Positions 1-9,930 of a stretch of DNA of 64,000 nucleotides are shown here, piece by piece. The DNA comes from Dermacoccus abyssi (lineage in GTDB: Bacteria; Actinomycetota; Actinomycetes; Actinomycetales; Dermatophilaceae), in NCBI RefSeq assembly GCF_003515945.1, contig NZ_QWLM01000002.1:124001-188000 (forward strand), given 5' to 3'. Made by a program: the position numbers and the translations under genes. Within the stretch, counting starts at the first letter, position 1, and each line of letters begins with the position of its first letter. The notes below the pieces were generated by a model. It was given only the letters and a program-made list of their open reading frames with translations. It did not search any database and was not told the origin of the DNA.

Positions 1-2
1 AC

Positions 3-1433
3 CTCGCACGCAAGAAGCTCATGCCGGCGATCTACGACCTGTTCCACCGCGGTCTGCTGCCGCCCGGCTTCTCCCTCGTCGGGTTCGCCCGACGCGACTG
101 GGAGGACCAGGACTTCATGCAGATCGTCAAGGACGCCGTGCGCGAGCGTGCTCGCACCGGGTTCGACGAGAAGGTCTGGACCAACCTCGCCGACGGCATC
201 CGGTTCGTGCCCGGCACCTTCGACGACCCCAAGGCCTTCGAGTTTCTCGCGACGACGCTCAAGGAGCTCGAGCAGACGCGCGGCACTGAGGGCAACGCGG
301 CGTTCTACCTGTCGATCCCACCGGGTTCGTTCGCCCAGGTGTGCGAGCAGCTGGAAGCCGCCGGCCTCACCGAGCCGAAGGGTGACGCCTGGCGTCGCGT
401 CGTCATCGAGAAGCCGTTCGGGCACGACCTCGAGAGCGCACGCGAACTCAACGACATCGTCGAGGGCGTCTTCCCGGCCGACTCGATCTTCCGCATCGAT
501 CACTACCTCGGCAAAGAGACGGTGCAGAACATCCTGGCGTTCCGTTTCGCCAACGAGATGTTCGAGCCGATCTGGAACGCGAACCACGTCGACCACGTGC
601 AGATCACCATGGCCGAGGATATCGGCATCGGTGGTCGCGCGGGGTACTACGACGGCATCGGCGCAGCACGCGACGTCATCCAGAACCACCTCCTGCAGCT
701 TCTCGCCCTCACGGCGATGGAGCAGCCGCTCTCCTTCGACGCGAAGGATCTGCGGGCGGAGAAGGAGAAGGTGCTCGCCGCGGTGAAGCTGCCGGGCGAC
801 CTCGCCGCGGCGACGGCTCGTGGACAGTACGCCGAGGGTTGGCAGGGCGCGCAGAAGGTGCCCGGCTTCCTCGCCGAGGAGGGCATCGACCCGCAGTCGC
901 AGACGGAGACGTACGCGGCCGTGAAGCTCGGTATCAACACCCGTCGCTGGGCCGGGGTGCCGTTCTACCTGCGTACGGGCAAGCGTCTCGGCAAGCGCGT
1001 CACGGAAATCGCCGTGGTGTTCAAGAACGCTGCGACGCCCTTCGACGCCAACCAGACCGAGGAGCTCGGCCGCAACGCCGTCGTCATCCGTGTTCAGCCG
1101 GACGAGGGCGTCACGATGCGCTTCGGCTCCAAGGTGCCGGGTTCGAACTCCTTCGAGGTGCGCGACGTGACGATGGACTTCGGTTACGGGTCGGCCTTCA
1201 CCGATTCGAGCCCTGAGGCCTACGAACGTCTCATCCTCGATGTGCTTCTCGGCGATCCGCCGCTCTTCCCCCGGCACGAGGAGGTCGAGCTGTCCTGGCG
1301 CATCCTCGACCCGATCGAGCAGTTCTGGGCCGAGCAGGAGTGCCAGCCCGAGCAGTACGAGTCGGGCACGTGGGGTCCGCGTACCTCGGACGACATGATG
1401 GCCCGCGACGGACGAGTCTGGAGAATGCCGTGA
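3..1433 (+). CDS. zwf: glucose-6-phosphate dehydrogenase (5' end cut by window)
   Basis: Oxidises glucose-6-phosphate to 6-phosphogluconolactone with NADP+, the first step of the oxidative pentose phosphate pathway, in the cytoplasm. The reading frame is open to the window edge, and the residues LARKKL before the first ATG (21) match the end of the family's nucleotide-binding GDLARRKL motif, so the true start lies outside the window. The substrate-binding/catalytic signature RIDHYLGKE is at about nt 492-518. About 476 residues are visible, close to the family's full length of roughly 500. The stop overlaps the opcA start (GTGA), so the two are translationally coupled. Downstream opcA and pgl complete the usual actinobacterial trio. 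Identification is certain; only the start is unknown. Confidence 0.97.
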   Translation, partial: LARKKLMPAIYDLFHRGLLPPGFSLVGFARRDWEDQDFMQIVKDAVRERARTGFDEKVWTNLADGIRFVPGTFDDPKAFEFLATTLKELEQTRGTEGNAAFYLSIPPGSFAQVCEQLEAAGLTEPKGDAWRRVVIEKPFGHDLESARELNDIVEGVFPADSIFRIDHYLGKETVQNILAFRFANEMFEPIWNANHVDHVQITMAEDIGIGGRAGYYDGIGAARDVIQNHLLQLLALTAMEQPLSFDAKDLRAEKEKVLAAVKLPGDLAAATARGQYAEGWQGAQKVPGFLAEEGIDPQSQTETYAAVKLGINTRRWAGVPFYLRTGKRLGKRVTEIAVVFKNAATPFDANQTEELGRNAVVIRVQPDEGVTMRFGSKVPGSNSFEVRDVTMDFGYGSAFTDSSPEAYERLILDVLLGDPPLFPRHEEVELSWRILDPIEQFWAEQECQPEQYESGTWGPRTSDDMMARDGRVWRMP

Positions 1434-2362
1434 TCGTCGACCTGGAGAAGACCTCGAGCGCCGACATCTCGAAGAAGCTCGTGCAGCTTCGCAACGAGGT
1501 CGGTTCGATGACGTTGGGTCGCGTGATGACCCTCGTTGTCGTCAGCCCGCGTGAGCACGTGGACGAGTCGCTGCGGGTGGCCTCGGAGGCCACGCGTCTG
1601 CACCCGAGCCGCATCATCGCCGTCGTCGACGAACCCGATGCGGGCGACGACGACCTCAACGCCCAGATCCGCCTCGGCGGGGATGCGGGCGCGAGCGAGA
1701 TCATCGTCCTCGGGCTGCGCGGTGAGTTGGCCGAGCACGGTGCGGCGGCGATCACTCCGCTGCTCCTGCCGGACTCCCCTGTGGTCGCGTGGTGGCCGAT
1801 GCAGGCCGACGAGAACATCGGCGAGACGCAGATCGGTCGGATGGCGCAGCGTCGGATCACGGACGTCTCCCTGTCCGACGACCCGCGCGGCGAGATCCTG
1901 CGCCGGGCGATGTACTACACGGCCGGTGACACCGACATGGCGTGGGCACGCACGACGCGCTGGCGCGGGCTGCTCGCCGGCGCGCTCGACCTGCCGCCGT
2001 ACGAGCCGGTGCAGCGCATCGTCGTCAAGGGCGCGTCCGACTCCGCGTCCTCCGACCTCCTCGGTGGCTGGCTGTCGGTCGAGCTGGGGTGCCCGGTGCA
2101 GCGCGAGCTGACCGAACCCGGGCGCGGCCTCGTGGCCGTCGAGCTCCACCGCGAGAGCGGCGCCATCTCGCTGATCCGGGACGGCGAGCAAGCGATCCTT
2201 CGTCAGCCCGATCAGCCGGATCGTCAGATGGCGCTTCCCCGTCCCGACGCCGTCGCGTCGTTGGCGGAAGAACTGCGTCGTCTCGACAAGGACGAGATCT
2301 ACCGGGACGCACTCGTGCGAGGGCTGCCCAAGATCGTCGCGGACGACGAACACGATGAGTGA
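1430..2362 (+). CDS. opcA: OpcA, glucose-6-phosphate dehydrogenase assembly/effector protein
   Basis: OpcA is the partner that assembles or allosterically activates glucose-6-phosphate dehydrogenase in actinobacteria and cyanobacteria. The GTG start at 1430 was chosen because it overlaps the zwf stop as GTGA and gives 310 residues beginning VIVDLEKTSS, the family's usual size of about 300; the frame is open further upstream but that lies inside zwf. Recognisable stretches include WWPMQADENIGETQIG in the N-terminal half, typical of the glucose-6-phosphate dehydrogenase subunit family. It overlaps pgl by 8 bases. The function rests on family knowledge and on its place between zwf and pgl; no catalytic motif is expected. 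Confidence 0.95.
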   Translation: MIVDLEKTSSADISKKLVQLRNEVGSMTLGRVMTLVVVSPREHVDESLRVASEATRLHPSRIIAVVDEPDAGDDDLNAQIRLGGDAGASEIIVLGLRGELAEHGAAAITPLLLPDSPVVAWWPMQADENIGETQIGRMAQRRITDVSLSDDPRGEILRRAMYYTAGDTDMAWARTTRWRGLLAGALDLPPYEPVQRIVVKGASDSASSDLLGGWLSVELGCPVQRELTEPGRGLVAVELHRESGAISLIRDGEQAILRQPDQPDRQMALPRPDAVASLAEELRRLDKDEIYRDALVRGLPKIVADDEHDE

Positions 2363-3098
2363 CGTCGAGCGTCGGGTACGCCCCGACAAGGCGACACTCG
2401 CCGACGCCGTCGCCGAGCGCTTCCTCGCCGTCGTCACCGAGGCCGTCGAGAAGCGCGGTGTGGCGCACGTCGTCCTCACCGGCGGGTCGATGGGCACGGC
2501 GTTTCTCGAAGCGCTCGGACGCTCGCCGAACGAGGTGCCGTGGGCCTCGCTCCACCTGTGGTGGGGTGACGAGCGATTCCTGCCCGAGGGCGACGGCGAG
2601 CGGAATGTCACGCAGGCGCGCGATGCCCTTCTCGACAACCTCACCGTGGCCCCTGCCGGGGTCCACGTCATGGCGGCCTCCGACGGGGCAGCCGCCGGGG
2701 ACGTTGCCGCGGGTGCCTCTGCCTATGCCGCCGAGCTCGACGAAGCGTTCGGTGACGCGCTCCTCCAGGGCGAGGTTCCCGCGTTCGACGTCGTCATGCT
2801 CGGGATGGGGCCCGACACGCACGTCGCGTCGTTGTTCCCCGGTCACGAGCAGACGCGCGCCGACGCCGTGAGCGTCGCCTCGGTGACGAACTCCCCCAAG
2901 CCGCCGCCCGAGCGCATCACGATGACGTTCCCCACCTTGAACAGCGCCCGTGAGGTCTGGCTCATGGTCGCAGGCGAGGACAAACGGGATGCCGTACGTG
3001 CAGCGTCCGGCTCCGACGACCGGGTGGCTCATCCGGCTTGTGGAGTCCACGGGCAGGTCGCCACGGTGTGGTGGCTCGACGAGGCCGCCGCCGGCTGA
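2355..3098 (+). CDS. pgl: 6-phosphogluconolactonase
   Basis: Hydrolyses 6-phosphogluconolactone to 6-phosphogluconate, the second step of the oxidative pentose phosphate pathway. The 247-residue protein has the glucosamine-6-phosphate isomerase/lactonase fold signatures LTGGSMG near residue 36, WWGDERFLPEGDGERN near residue 70 and LGMGPDTHVASLFPGH around residue 150, the last carrying the family's catalytic-region histidines. The ATG at 2355 overlaps the opcA stop by 8 bases. It is the last gene of the zwf-opcA-pgl run and is followed 31 bases later by a strong hairpin terminator. Confidence 0.96.
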   Translation: MSDVERRVRPDKATLADAVAERFLAVVTEAVEKRGVAHVVLTGGSMGTAFLEALGRSPNEVPWASLHLWWGDERFLPEGDGERNVTQARDALLDNLTVAPAGVHVMAASDGAAAGDVAAGASAYAAELDEAFGDALLQGEVPAFDVVMLGMGPDTHVASLFPGHEQTRADAVSVASVTNSPKPPPERITMTFPTLNSAREVWLMVAGEDKRDAVRAASGSDDRVAHPACGVHGQVATVWWLDEAAAG

Positions 3099-3129
3099 GC
3101 GAACCCCGAAGCCCTTCCCTGGAACGACG

Positions 3130-3165
3130 AAAGAGCCCCTCACCGCTGCCGGTGAGGGGCTCTTT
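3130..3165. terminator. bidirectional hairpin terminator between pgl and secG
   Basis: A perfect 15-base-pair stem (3130-3144 with 3151-3165) closes a 6-base loop. The arms begin AAAGAG and end CTCTTT, so each strand reads into a short T run. It sits between the convergent pgl (+) and secG (-) and can serve both. Confidence 0.85.
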
Positions 3166-3201
3166 CAATGTCGAAGCCTGTGTTCGGCTCGCGACGAGGT
3201 G

Positions 3202-3444
3202 TCAGTTGAACCGCTCGACGAGACCGAGTCCGATGATGGCCGCGAACCAGAGGCCGGCCGCGCCGACCGTGATGCGGTTGAGGTTGCGTTCGGCCATCGA
3301 GGAGCCACCCATCGTGGCTCCGGAGCCACCACCGAACATGTCGGAGAGTCCGCCGCCACTGCCCTTGTGCATGAGGATGAGCATGGTCAGGAACAGACTG
3401 CTCAGCACGAGCAGAACCTGCAGAGCGATCTTCAGAATGTCCAC
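3202..3444 (-). CDS. secG: preprotein translocase subunit SecG
   Basis: Small membrane subunit of the SecYEG export channel. The 80-residue protein has two hydrophobic membrane segments (about residues 4-24 and 57-75) separated by a glycine-rich cytoplasmic loop with LMHKGSGGGLSDMFGG, the family's conserved loop. Length and topology are typical. It follows tpiA on the minus strand after 149 bases, in the usual actinobacterial order gap-pgk-tpiA-secG. I saw no separate promoter in the 3445-3593 gap that I would defend. Confidence 0.95.
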   Translation of the reverse strand: MDILKIALQVLLVLSSLFLTMLILMHKGSGGGLSDMFGGGSGATMGGSSMAERNLNRITVGAAGLWFAAIIGLGLVERFN

Positions 3445-3593
3445 GTAGAAATCTCACCTCACGACGACGCGAGCTGACGCCCGCACAATTCGCCCAAGCC
3501 TATCGCGTCGGACACCGTGCCCATGTCAGCCCCCGACGCGCGCCGAGCGGCACGACCTCGGTGGCCGGTGGGTCCGGCGTGCGACGCGCAGGA

Positions 3594-4394
3594 TCACTGC
3601 CCGGCGTGCTCCTTGTAACGGCAAATGCCGGCGAAGTCGTCGACGACGAGCGACGCACCACCGACAAGGGCGCCGTCGACGTCGTCACCGGCCATGATTT
3701 CCGCGACGTTGCCGGGTTTCACCGAACCGCCGTAGAGAACGCGGACCTTCGCGGCGACATCGCCGTCGAACACGCGGGCGAGGGCCTCGCGCAGCGCGCC
3801 GCAGACCTCCTGCGCGTCCGCCGGCGTGGCGACCTCACCCGTACCGATGGCCCACACGGGCTCGTACGCCACGACGAGGCTCTCCGCCTGCTCCCGCGAG
3901 AGACCGGCGACGGCCGCCTCGAGCTGAGCGACCGTGTGCTCGACGTGCTGACCGGCCTTGCGGACCTCGAGCGGCTCGCCGACGCACAGGATCGGCGTCA
4001 CGCCGTGGCGATAGGCTGCCTCGACCTTGGCGCGCACGATCTCGTCCGTCTCGTGGTGGTACTCGCGACGCTCGCTGTGGCCGACGCACACGTACGTGCA
4101 GCCGAGCTTTGCGAGGAACGCACCTGAGACCTCACCGGTGTAGGCGCCCTCGTCGTGCTGCGAGAGGTCCTGGGCGCCGTAGACGAGCTTCAGCTTGTCG
4201 CCGTCGACGAGCGTCTGCACCGAACGCAGGTCGGTGAACGGCGGCAGCACGGCCACCTCAACGTCGGCGAAGTCGTGGCGCTTGTCCTCGAGGGTCCACG
4301 TGAGCTTCTGCACGAGGTGCGTGCCCTGCAGGTGGTCGAGATTCATCTTCCAGTTGCCCGCCATGAGCGGCGTGCGGGTGGTGGTCGAAGCCAT
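3594..4394 (-). CDS. tpiA: triosephosphate isomerase
   Basis: Interconverts dihydroxyacetone phosphate and glyceraldehyde-3-phosphate in glycolysis and gluconeogenesis. All catalytic elements of the TIM barrel are visible in the 266 residues: N14 and K16 in AGNWKMN, H106 in GHSERR, E178 in [11 protein letters not shown], and the phosphate-binding YGGSVKPGN loop. The ATG at 4394 has a GGGGAG ribosome-binding site a few bases upstream. It lies downstream of pgk with a hairpin in between (4438-4477). Confidence 0.98.
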   Translation of the reverse strand: MASTTTRTPLMAGNWKMNLDHLQGTHLVQKLTWTLEDKRHDFADVEVAVLPPFTDLRSVQTLVDGDKLKLVYGAQDLSQHDEGAYTGEVSGAFLAKLGCTYVCVGHSERREYHHETDEIVRAKVEAAYRHGVTPILCVGEPLEVRKAGQHVEHTVAQLEAAVAGLSREQAESLVVAYEPVWAIGTGEVATPADAQEVCGALREALARVFDGDVAAKVRVLYGGSVKPGNVAEIMAGDDVDGALVGGASLVVDDFAGICRYKEHAGQ

Positions 4395-4437
4395 GAGGCT
4401 CCCCTTTCCCTTGAAGGTTCGAGGTGATGGAACGAGA

Positions 4438-4477
4438 ACGAGCCCCGCTCCCGCCGGACGACGGAAGCGGGGCTCGT
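4438..4477 (-). terminator. hairpin between pgk and tpiA
   Basis: A perfect 12-base-pair stem (4438-4449 with 4466-4477) closes a 16-base loop in the 102-base gap after pgk. Only scattered T residues follow on the minus strand, so it may be a partial terminator or an mRNA-stabilising or processing element that tunes tpiA against pgk. Confidence 0.6.
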
Positions 4478-4496
4478 GACGTGCGGGACGTCGGCG

Positions 4497-5693
4497 TCAG
4501 CCGAGCACCTCGATGCCGGGCAGGTTCTTGCCCTCGAGGTACTCGAGGCTGGCGCCTCCGCCGGTGGAGATGTGACCGAACTGCTCGTCGGCGAAGCCCA
4601 GCTGACGCACTGCGGCGGCCGAGTCGCCGCCACCGACCACGGTGAGAGCACCGTTCTCGGTGGCTTCGACGAGCGCCTGGGCGACGGCCTTCGTGCCCGC
4701 GGCGAACGGCTCCATCTCGAATGCGCCCATCGGGCCGTTCCAGAACACCGTCTTGCAGTCGGTGAGCTTCGACGCGTAGAGCTTCGCGGACTCGGGGCCG
4801 ATGTCGAGACCCATCTGGTCGGCCGGGATGGCGTCGACCGCGACGACCTCGCTGCCCTTGTCGGCAGCGAACTCGGGCGCCACGACGACATCGACCGGCA
4901 GGACGATCTCGACGCCGGCCTCCTTGGCCTTGGCGATGTAGCCCTTGACGGTCTCGAGCTGCTCGTCGTCGAGAAGGCTCTTGCCGACCTCGTGGCCTTC
5001 GGCCTTGAGGAAGGTGAAGACCATGCCGCCACCGATGAGGAGACGGTCCGCGGTCTTCATGAGGTTCTCGATGACGGCGAGCTTGTCAGCGACCTTGGCG
5101 CCGCCGAGCACGACGGCGTAGGGACGCTGCGGCTCGTCCGTGAGGCGCTGCAACACGTTGACCTCGGCCTGCACGAGACCACCCATGGCCGACGGCAGGA
5201 GTTCGGCGACGTCGTACACGGACGCCTGCTTGCGGTGCACGACACCGAAGCCGTCGGAGACGAAGACGTCGGCGAGATCGGCCAGCTGCTGGGCGAACTC
5301 GCGGCGCTCGGCGTCGTCCTTGCTCGTCTCCCCCGCGTTGAAACGCAGGTTCTCGAGCAGGGCGACGTCGCCGTCACCGAGGGACTCCACGACCTCACGG
5401 GCCGACTCGCCGACGGTGTCGGAGGCGAACTTCACGTCCTGACCGAGCAACTCCGACAGACGGGAGACGACCGGCTCGAGCGAGTACTTCGCCTCCGGCT
5501 CACCCTTGGGACGGCCGAGGTGGGCCACGACAACGACGCGGGCGCCTGCCTTCGTCAGCTCCTGGATCGTGGGGACGGACGCGCGCACACGGCCGTCGTC
5601 CGTGATCCGGGAACCATCGAGCGGCACGTTGAGGTCACTGCGCAGCAGAACCTTCTTGCCCCTCAGATCACCGAGGTCGGAGATCGACTTCAT
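4497..5693 (-). CDS. pgk: phosphoglycerate kinase
   Basis: Transfers phosphate from 1,3-bisphosphoglycerate to ADP, the first ATP-forming step of glycolysis. The 398-residue protein carries the substrate-binding RSDLNVPLD and HLGRPKG motifs in the N-terminal half and the nucleotide-binding GGGDSAAA glycine loop near the C terminus, and its length is normal. It begins 7 bases after the gap stop codon, so gap and pgk form an operon; a hairpin separates it from tpiA. Confidence 0.98.
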   Translation of the reverse strand: MKSISDLGDLRGKKVLLRSDLNVPLDGSRITDDGRVRASVPTIQELTKAGARVVVVAHLGRPKGEPEAKYSLEPVVSRLSELLGQDVKFASDTVGESAREVVESLGDGDVALLENLRFNAGETSKDDAERREFAQQLADLADVFVSDGFGVVHRKQASVYDVAELLPSAMGGLVQAEVNVLQRLTDEPQRPYAVVLGGAKVADKLAVIENLMKTADRLLIGGGMVFTFLKAEGHEVGKSLLDDEQLETVKGYIAKAKEAGVEIVLPVDVVVAPEFAADKGSEVVAVDAIPADQMGLDIGPESAKLYASKLTDCKTVFWNGPMGAFEMEPFAAGTKAVAQALVEATENGALTVVGGGDSAAAVRQLGFADEQFGHISTGGGASLEYLEGKNLPGIEVLG

Positions 5694-5700
5694 CGACGCC

Positions 5701-6824
<1,124 letters not shown>

Positions 6825-6894
6825 TTACCGGCCAGTGCATGAGACCCGCAGAGCCGCACGGTGGGCCCGTGTGGGGGCTTCGTCGAGCACAGAT

Positions 6895-6926
6895 CGACGC
6901 CCACCGCGGGCGTGCGGTGGGCGTCG
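6895..6926 (-). terminator. hairpin after whiA
   Basis: A perfect 13-base-pair G+C-rich stem (6895-6907 with 6914-6926) closes a 6-base loop, 18 bases beyond the whiA stop. No T run follows. It ends the uvrA-to-whiA run and separates it from the gap promoter region (6708-6894). Confidence 0.6.
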
Positions 6927-6943
6927 GCGAAGTGTGGCGAGGG

Positions 6944-7921
6944 TCAGTCGTCCTCGAGCATGTCCGGCGTGAGGTTGGCCTCGGTGCCGGGAATGCCGAG
7001 TTCCGCCGCGCGCTTGTCGGCCATGGCGAGCAGACGACGGATGCGCCCGGCAACCGCGTCCTTCGTCATGGGCGGGTCGGCGAGAGCGCCCAGCTCCTCG
7101 AGGCTGGCCTGCTTGTGCTCGATGCGCAGTTCACCGGCCTGACGCAGGTGACCGGGCACCTCGTCGCCGAGGATTTCCATGGCGCGAGCAACGCGCGAAC
7201 CGGCCGCGACGGCCGCGCGGGCCGAACGGCGCAGGTTGGCATCGTCGAAGTTCGCGAGGCGGTTGGCGGTGGCACGCACCTCTCGGCGCATACGGCGCTC
7301 CTCCCACACGAGGCGCGCGTCCGTGGCGCCCATGTGCGTGAGCATGGCCCCGATGGCCTCCCCGTCACGGATGACGACGCGGTCGACCCCACGCACCTCA
7401 CGTGCCTTCGCGGCGATGCCGAGGCGGCGGGCCGCTCCGACGAGGGCGAGAGCCACCTCGGAGCCGGGGCACGTGATCTCCATCGACGACGAACGTCCGG
7501 GTTCGGTGAGCGATCCGTGAACGATGAAGGCTCCGCGCCACGCGGCGGCGGCGTCGTCGACGGTGCCGTTGACGATCTTCGGGGGAAGCCCGCGTACAGG
7601 ACGTCCCTTGGCGTCGACGAGACCCGCCTGAACGGCGAGCTCGGCCTTCGGAACACGCACGACGTAGGACGTGGAGCGACGAAGGCCACCCGGGCGCATG
7701 ACGACGAGTTCGCTCGAGTGGCCGTAAAGCTCGGTGATGGCGGTGCGCAGGCGTCGCGCGGCAACCCCCGTGTCGAGCTCCGCCTCGACGCTCACGCGGC
7801 CGCCGACGAGGTGCAATCCCCCTGCGAAACGCAGCATCGCGGCCACCTCGGCCTTGCGCGTCGCGTTCGTCGTGACGACGACCCGGCTGAGCTCGTCCTT
7901 GACCGTTGCGGTCATCGCCAT
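6944..7921 (-). CDS. whiA: WhiA, LAGLIDADG-like DNA-binding regulator
   Basis: WhiA is a transcription factor of Gram-positive bacteria. In Streptomyces it acts with WhiB to commit hyphae to sporulation septation; in non-sporulating relatives it links division to metabolism. The 325 residues have the degenerate homing-endonuclease N-terminal domain (start [12 protein letters not shown]) and the C-terminal helix-turn-helix region around [17 protein letters not shown]. The ATG at 7921 gives [11 protein letters not shown]; a second ATG two codons later is equally possible. It is the last gene of the rapZ-yvcK-whiA set, a conserved trio, 141 bases after yvcK. Confidence 0.95.
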   Translation of the reverse strand: MAMTATVKDELSRVVVTTNATRKAEVAAMLRFAGGLHLVGGRVSVEAELDTGVAARRLRTAITELYGHSSELVVMRPGGLRRSTSYVVRVPKAELAVQAGLVDAKGRPVRGLPPKIVNGTVDDAAAAWRGAFIVHGSLTEPGRSSSMEITCPGSEVALALVGAARRLGIAAKAREVRGVDRVVIRDGEAIGAMLTHMGATDARLVWEERRMRREVRATANRLANFDDANLRRSARAAVAAGSRVARAMEILGDEVPGHLRQAGELRIEHKQASLEELGALADPPMTKDAVAGRIRRLLAMADKRAAELGIPGTEANLTPDMLEDD

Positions 7922-8062
7922 GGCGCCATGTCCTCTCCAGAAACGACCGCTTCAAGGCTTGGCTGCCGTGAAGCGGGGTTCTCATTTTGCCTGCTCCAAC
8001 GCGAGAACCCAAACATTGTTGGTGCGAAATAGTGACCTGCAGGGGTGCGTACGCCCCCTGAC

Positions 8063-9040
8063 TCATTGATGCCGCGGACCACGGGAGGAACGCTCCATGA
8101 CGTCTCGATAGGCCGTGGCGAGGCGCAACGTGTCGTGCACCCCGGCCGTGTCCGGGTCGGCCACGTGCTTGTAGACGACTTCCGCGCCGAGGGCGGCAGC
8201 GGACGTCTCGAGTGCGTGGAGGGCCCGCTCGTCGTCACCGATGACACCGGGGTCCGCGAGGACCGCATCGAGATGCAGTGCAGGCGCGTGAGCGCGCAGC
8301 ACCTCCAAGTGGTCGCTTGCCGAGAAGCCCGCGGTCTCGCCCGTGTCCATCTGCACGTTGAGGGCGAGCATGCGCTTCGCCTTGGTCATGACGAGGGCGT
8401 CCAGCAGATCGGGCACGAGAAGGTGTGGCATGACGGACGTGAACCACGAGCCCGGTCCGAGAATGACCCAGTCGGCGTCGAGAACGGCGTCGACGGCCTC
8501 CTTGCACGGCTGAGGAGGGTCCGGGAACAGGCGAAGGTTGAGCACCTGACCGGGCGTCTGCGCGATGGCGACCTGACCGGATACCTCCTGCACTTCCTCC
8601 GGCTTCTCGGGGTCGGCGCCGCGCACCGTGGCGTCGATGCGCAACGGTTGCATCGACATCGGCAGGACGCGACCGCGCGCGCTCAGCAGGCGCCCCACCA
8701 TGTCGAGACCCTTGATCGGGTCGCCGAGCGAATCCCACAAACCCGCGATAATGAGATTACCGAGCGCGTGGCCGCCCATCGGACCCTCACCGGGGAACCG
8801 GTGCTGCAGGGCGTCACGCCAGGCGATGCCCCACTCGGAGTTGTCACACAACGCCGCCAGGGCCATGCGCAGGTCACCAGGCGGAAGGATGTCGTACTCC
8901 TCCCGGAGGCGTCCCGACGATCCCCCGTCATCGGCGACCGTGACGATGGCCGTGATCTGGTCGGTGACGAGCCGCAGGGCTTCGAGGGAGGCGAAGAGAC
9001 CGTGCCCTCCCCCGAGTGCCGCGACAGCGGGCCTCTTCAC
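8063..9040 (-). CDS. yvcK: YvcK/CofD-like gluconeogenesis factor
   Basis: The YvcK family binds UDP-sugars and is needed for growth on gluconeogenic carbon sources and for cell-wall homeostasis. The 325-residue protein starts with a GTG that overlaps the rapZ stop (GTGA). Family signatures are the N-terminal GGGHGLFASLEAL phosphate-binding loop and TVADDGGSSGRLR. The 2-phospho-L-lactate transferase CofD is a fold relative, but the flanking rapZ and whiA fix this as YvcK. Confidence 0.93.
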   Translation of the reverse strand: MKRPAVAALGGGHGLFASLEALRLVTDQITAIVTVADDGGSSGRLREEYDILPPGDLRMALAALCDNSEWGIAWRDALQHRFPGEGPMGGHALGNLIIAGLWDSLGDPIKGLDMVGRLLSARGRVLPMSMQPLRIDATVRGADPEKPEEVQEVSGQVAIAQTPGQVLNLRLFPDPPQPCKEAVDAVLDADWVILGPGSWFTSVMPHLLVPDLLDALVMTKAKRMLALNVQMDTGETAGFSASDHLEVLRAHAPALHLDAVLADPGVIGDDERALHALETSAAALGAEVVYKHVADPDTAGVHDTLRLATAYRDVMERSSRGPRHQ

Positions 9041-9930
9041 TCGCGCCCCAGGTCGCGGTGCACCACGAGTGTGCCGAGACGTTCGGAACGAAGCTGCTTC
9101 GCAAGGGCCTCGGCCATGGCGACGCTCCGGTGCTTGCCCCCCGTGCACCCGACGGCCAGCGTCACGTAGCTACGGCCCTCACGCAGGTAGCCCTCGGTCA
9201 TCGGTTCGAGGAGTGACAGGACGCCGTCGAGGAACTCCTTCGCACCCGGCTGGCCGAGCACGAAGTCGCTCACGACCTCGTCCTTACCGCTGAACGGACG
9301 CAACTCCGGATTCCAGAAAGGGTTGGGCAGGAAGCGCATGTCGAAAACGAGGTCGGCGTCCAGCGGGATGCCGTACTTGAAGCCGAAACTCATGACGGCG
9401 ATCCGCAGATCCGGGCCTCCCTTGTCACCGACGAGCTCCTGCACCTTGGCCGAGAGCTGGTGGACGTTGAGGCCACTCGTGTCGATGAGGATGTCCGCGT
9501 TCGAGCGAAGATCACGTAGCAGCTCACGCTCGCGCGTGATGCCGTCGAGCATGCGCCCCTCCCCCTGCAGCGGGTGAGGGCGACGCACGGATTCGAAACG
9601 GCGCACGAGCGATTCGTCCGTGGCGTCGACGAAGACGACGGAGGGACGCCACCCGTTGTCGCGCAGCTGCTCGAGGCCCGCGCGGAAGTCGGTGAAGAAG
9701 GCACGGCTGCGCACGTCGACGACGGCGGCGACGCGTACGTCGGACTCGCCGCTCCTGTCGACGAGGTCAGCCAGCTGCGTGAGTAACTGCGGCGGCAGGT
9801 TGTCGACGACGTACCAGCCCTGGTCCTCGAGAACGTTGGCCGCAGTGGTGCGACCCGCCCCGCTCATACCCGTGACGATCATCATCTCCGAGTGCGCAGA
9901 GTCGGTCATCGTGGCCTCTCGTTCTCTCAT
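9037..9930 (-). CDS. rapZ: RapZ-family RNase adapter / nucleotide-binding protein
   Basis: RapZ is a P-loop protein that in enterobacteria targets the sRNA GlmZ; its actinobacterial role is less clear. The P-loop reads [11 protein letters not shown], with arginine in the usual lysine position, which I recall as common in actinobacterial members. The C-terminal signature [17 protein letters not shown] is intact. Two starts are possible: the ATG at 9930 overlaps the uvrC stop (ATGA) and has GGAGAAG 7 bases upstream; the ATG at 9909 has GAGAGG 5 bases upstream. The first is chosen for its coupling, giving 297 residues. Confidence 0.93.
   Translation of the reverse strand: MREREATMTDSAHSEMMIVTGMSGAGRTTAANVLEDQGWYVVDNLPPQLLTQLADLVDRSGESDVRVAAVVDVRSRAFFTDFRAGLEQLRDNGWRPSVVFVDATDESLVRRFESVRRPHPLQGEGRMLDGITRERELLRDLRSNADILIDTSGLNVHQLSAKVQELVGDKGGPDLRIAVMSFGFKYGIPLDADLVFDMRFLPNPFWNPELRPFSGKDEVVSDFVLGQPGAKEFLDGVLSLLEPMTEGYLREGRSYVTLAVGCTGGKHRSVAMAEALAKQLRSERLGTLVVHRDLGRE

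Noticed and set aside
1135-1160. tRNA T-loop-like GGTTCGAACTCC
   Set aside because: It lies inside conserved zwf coding sequence, and no acceptor stem or anticodon arm surrounds it.
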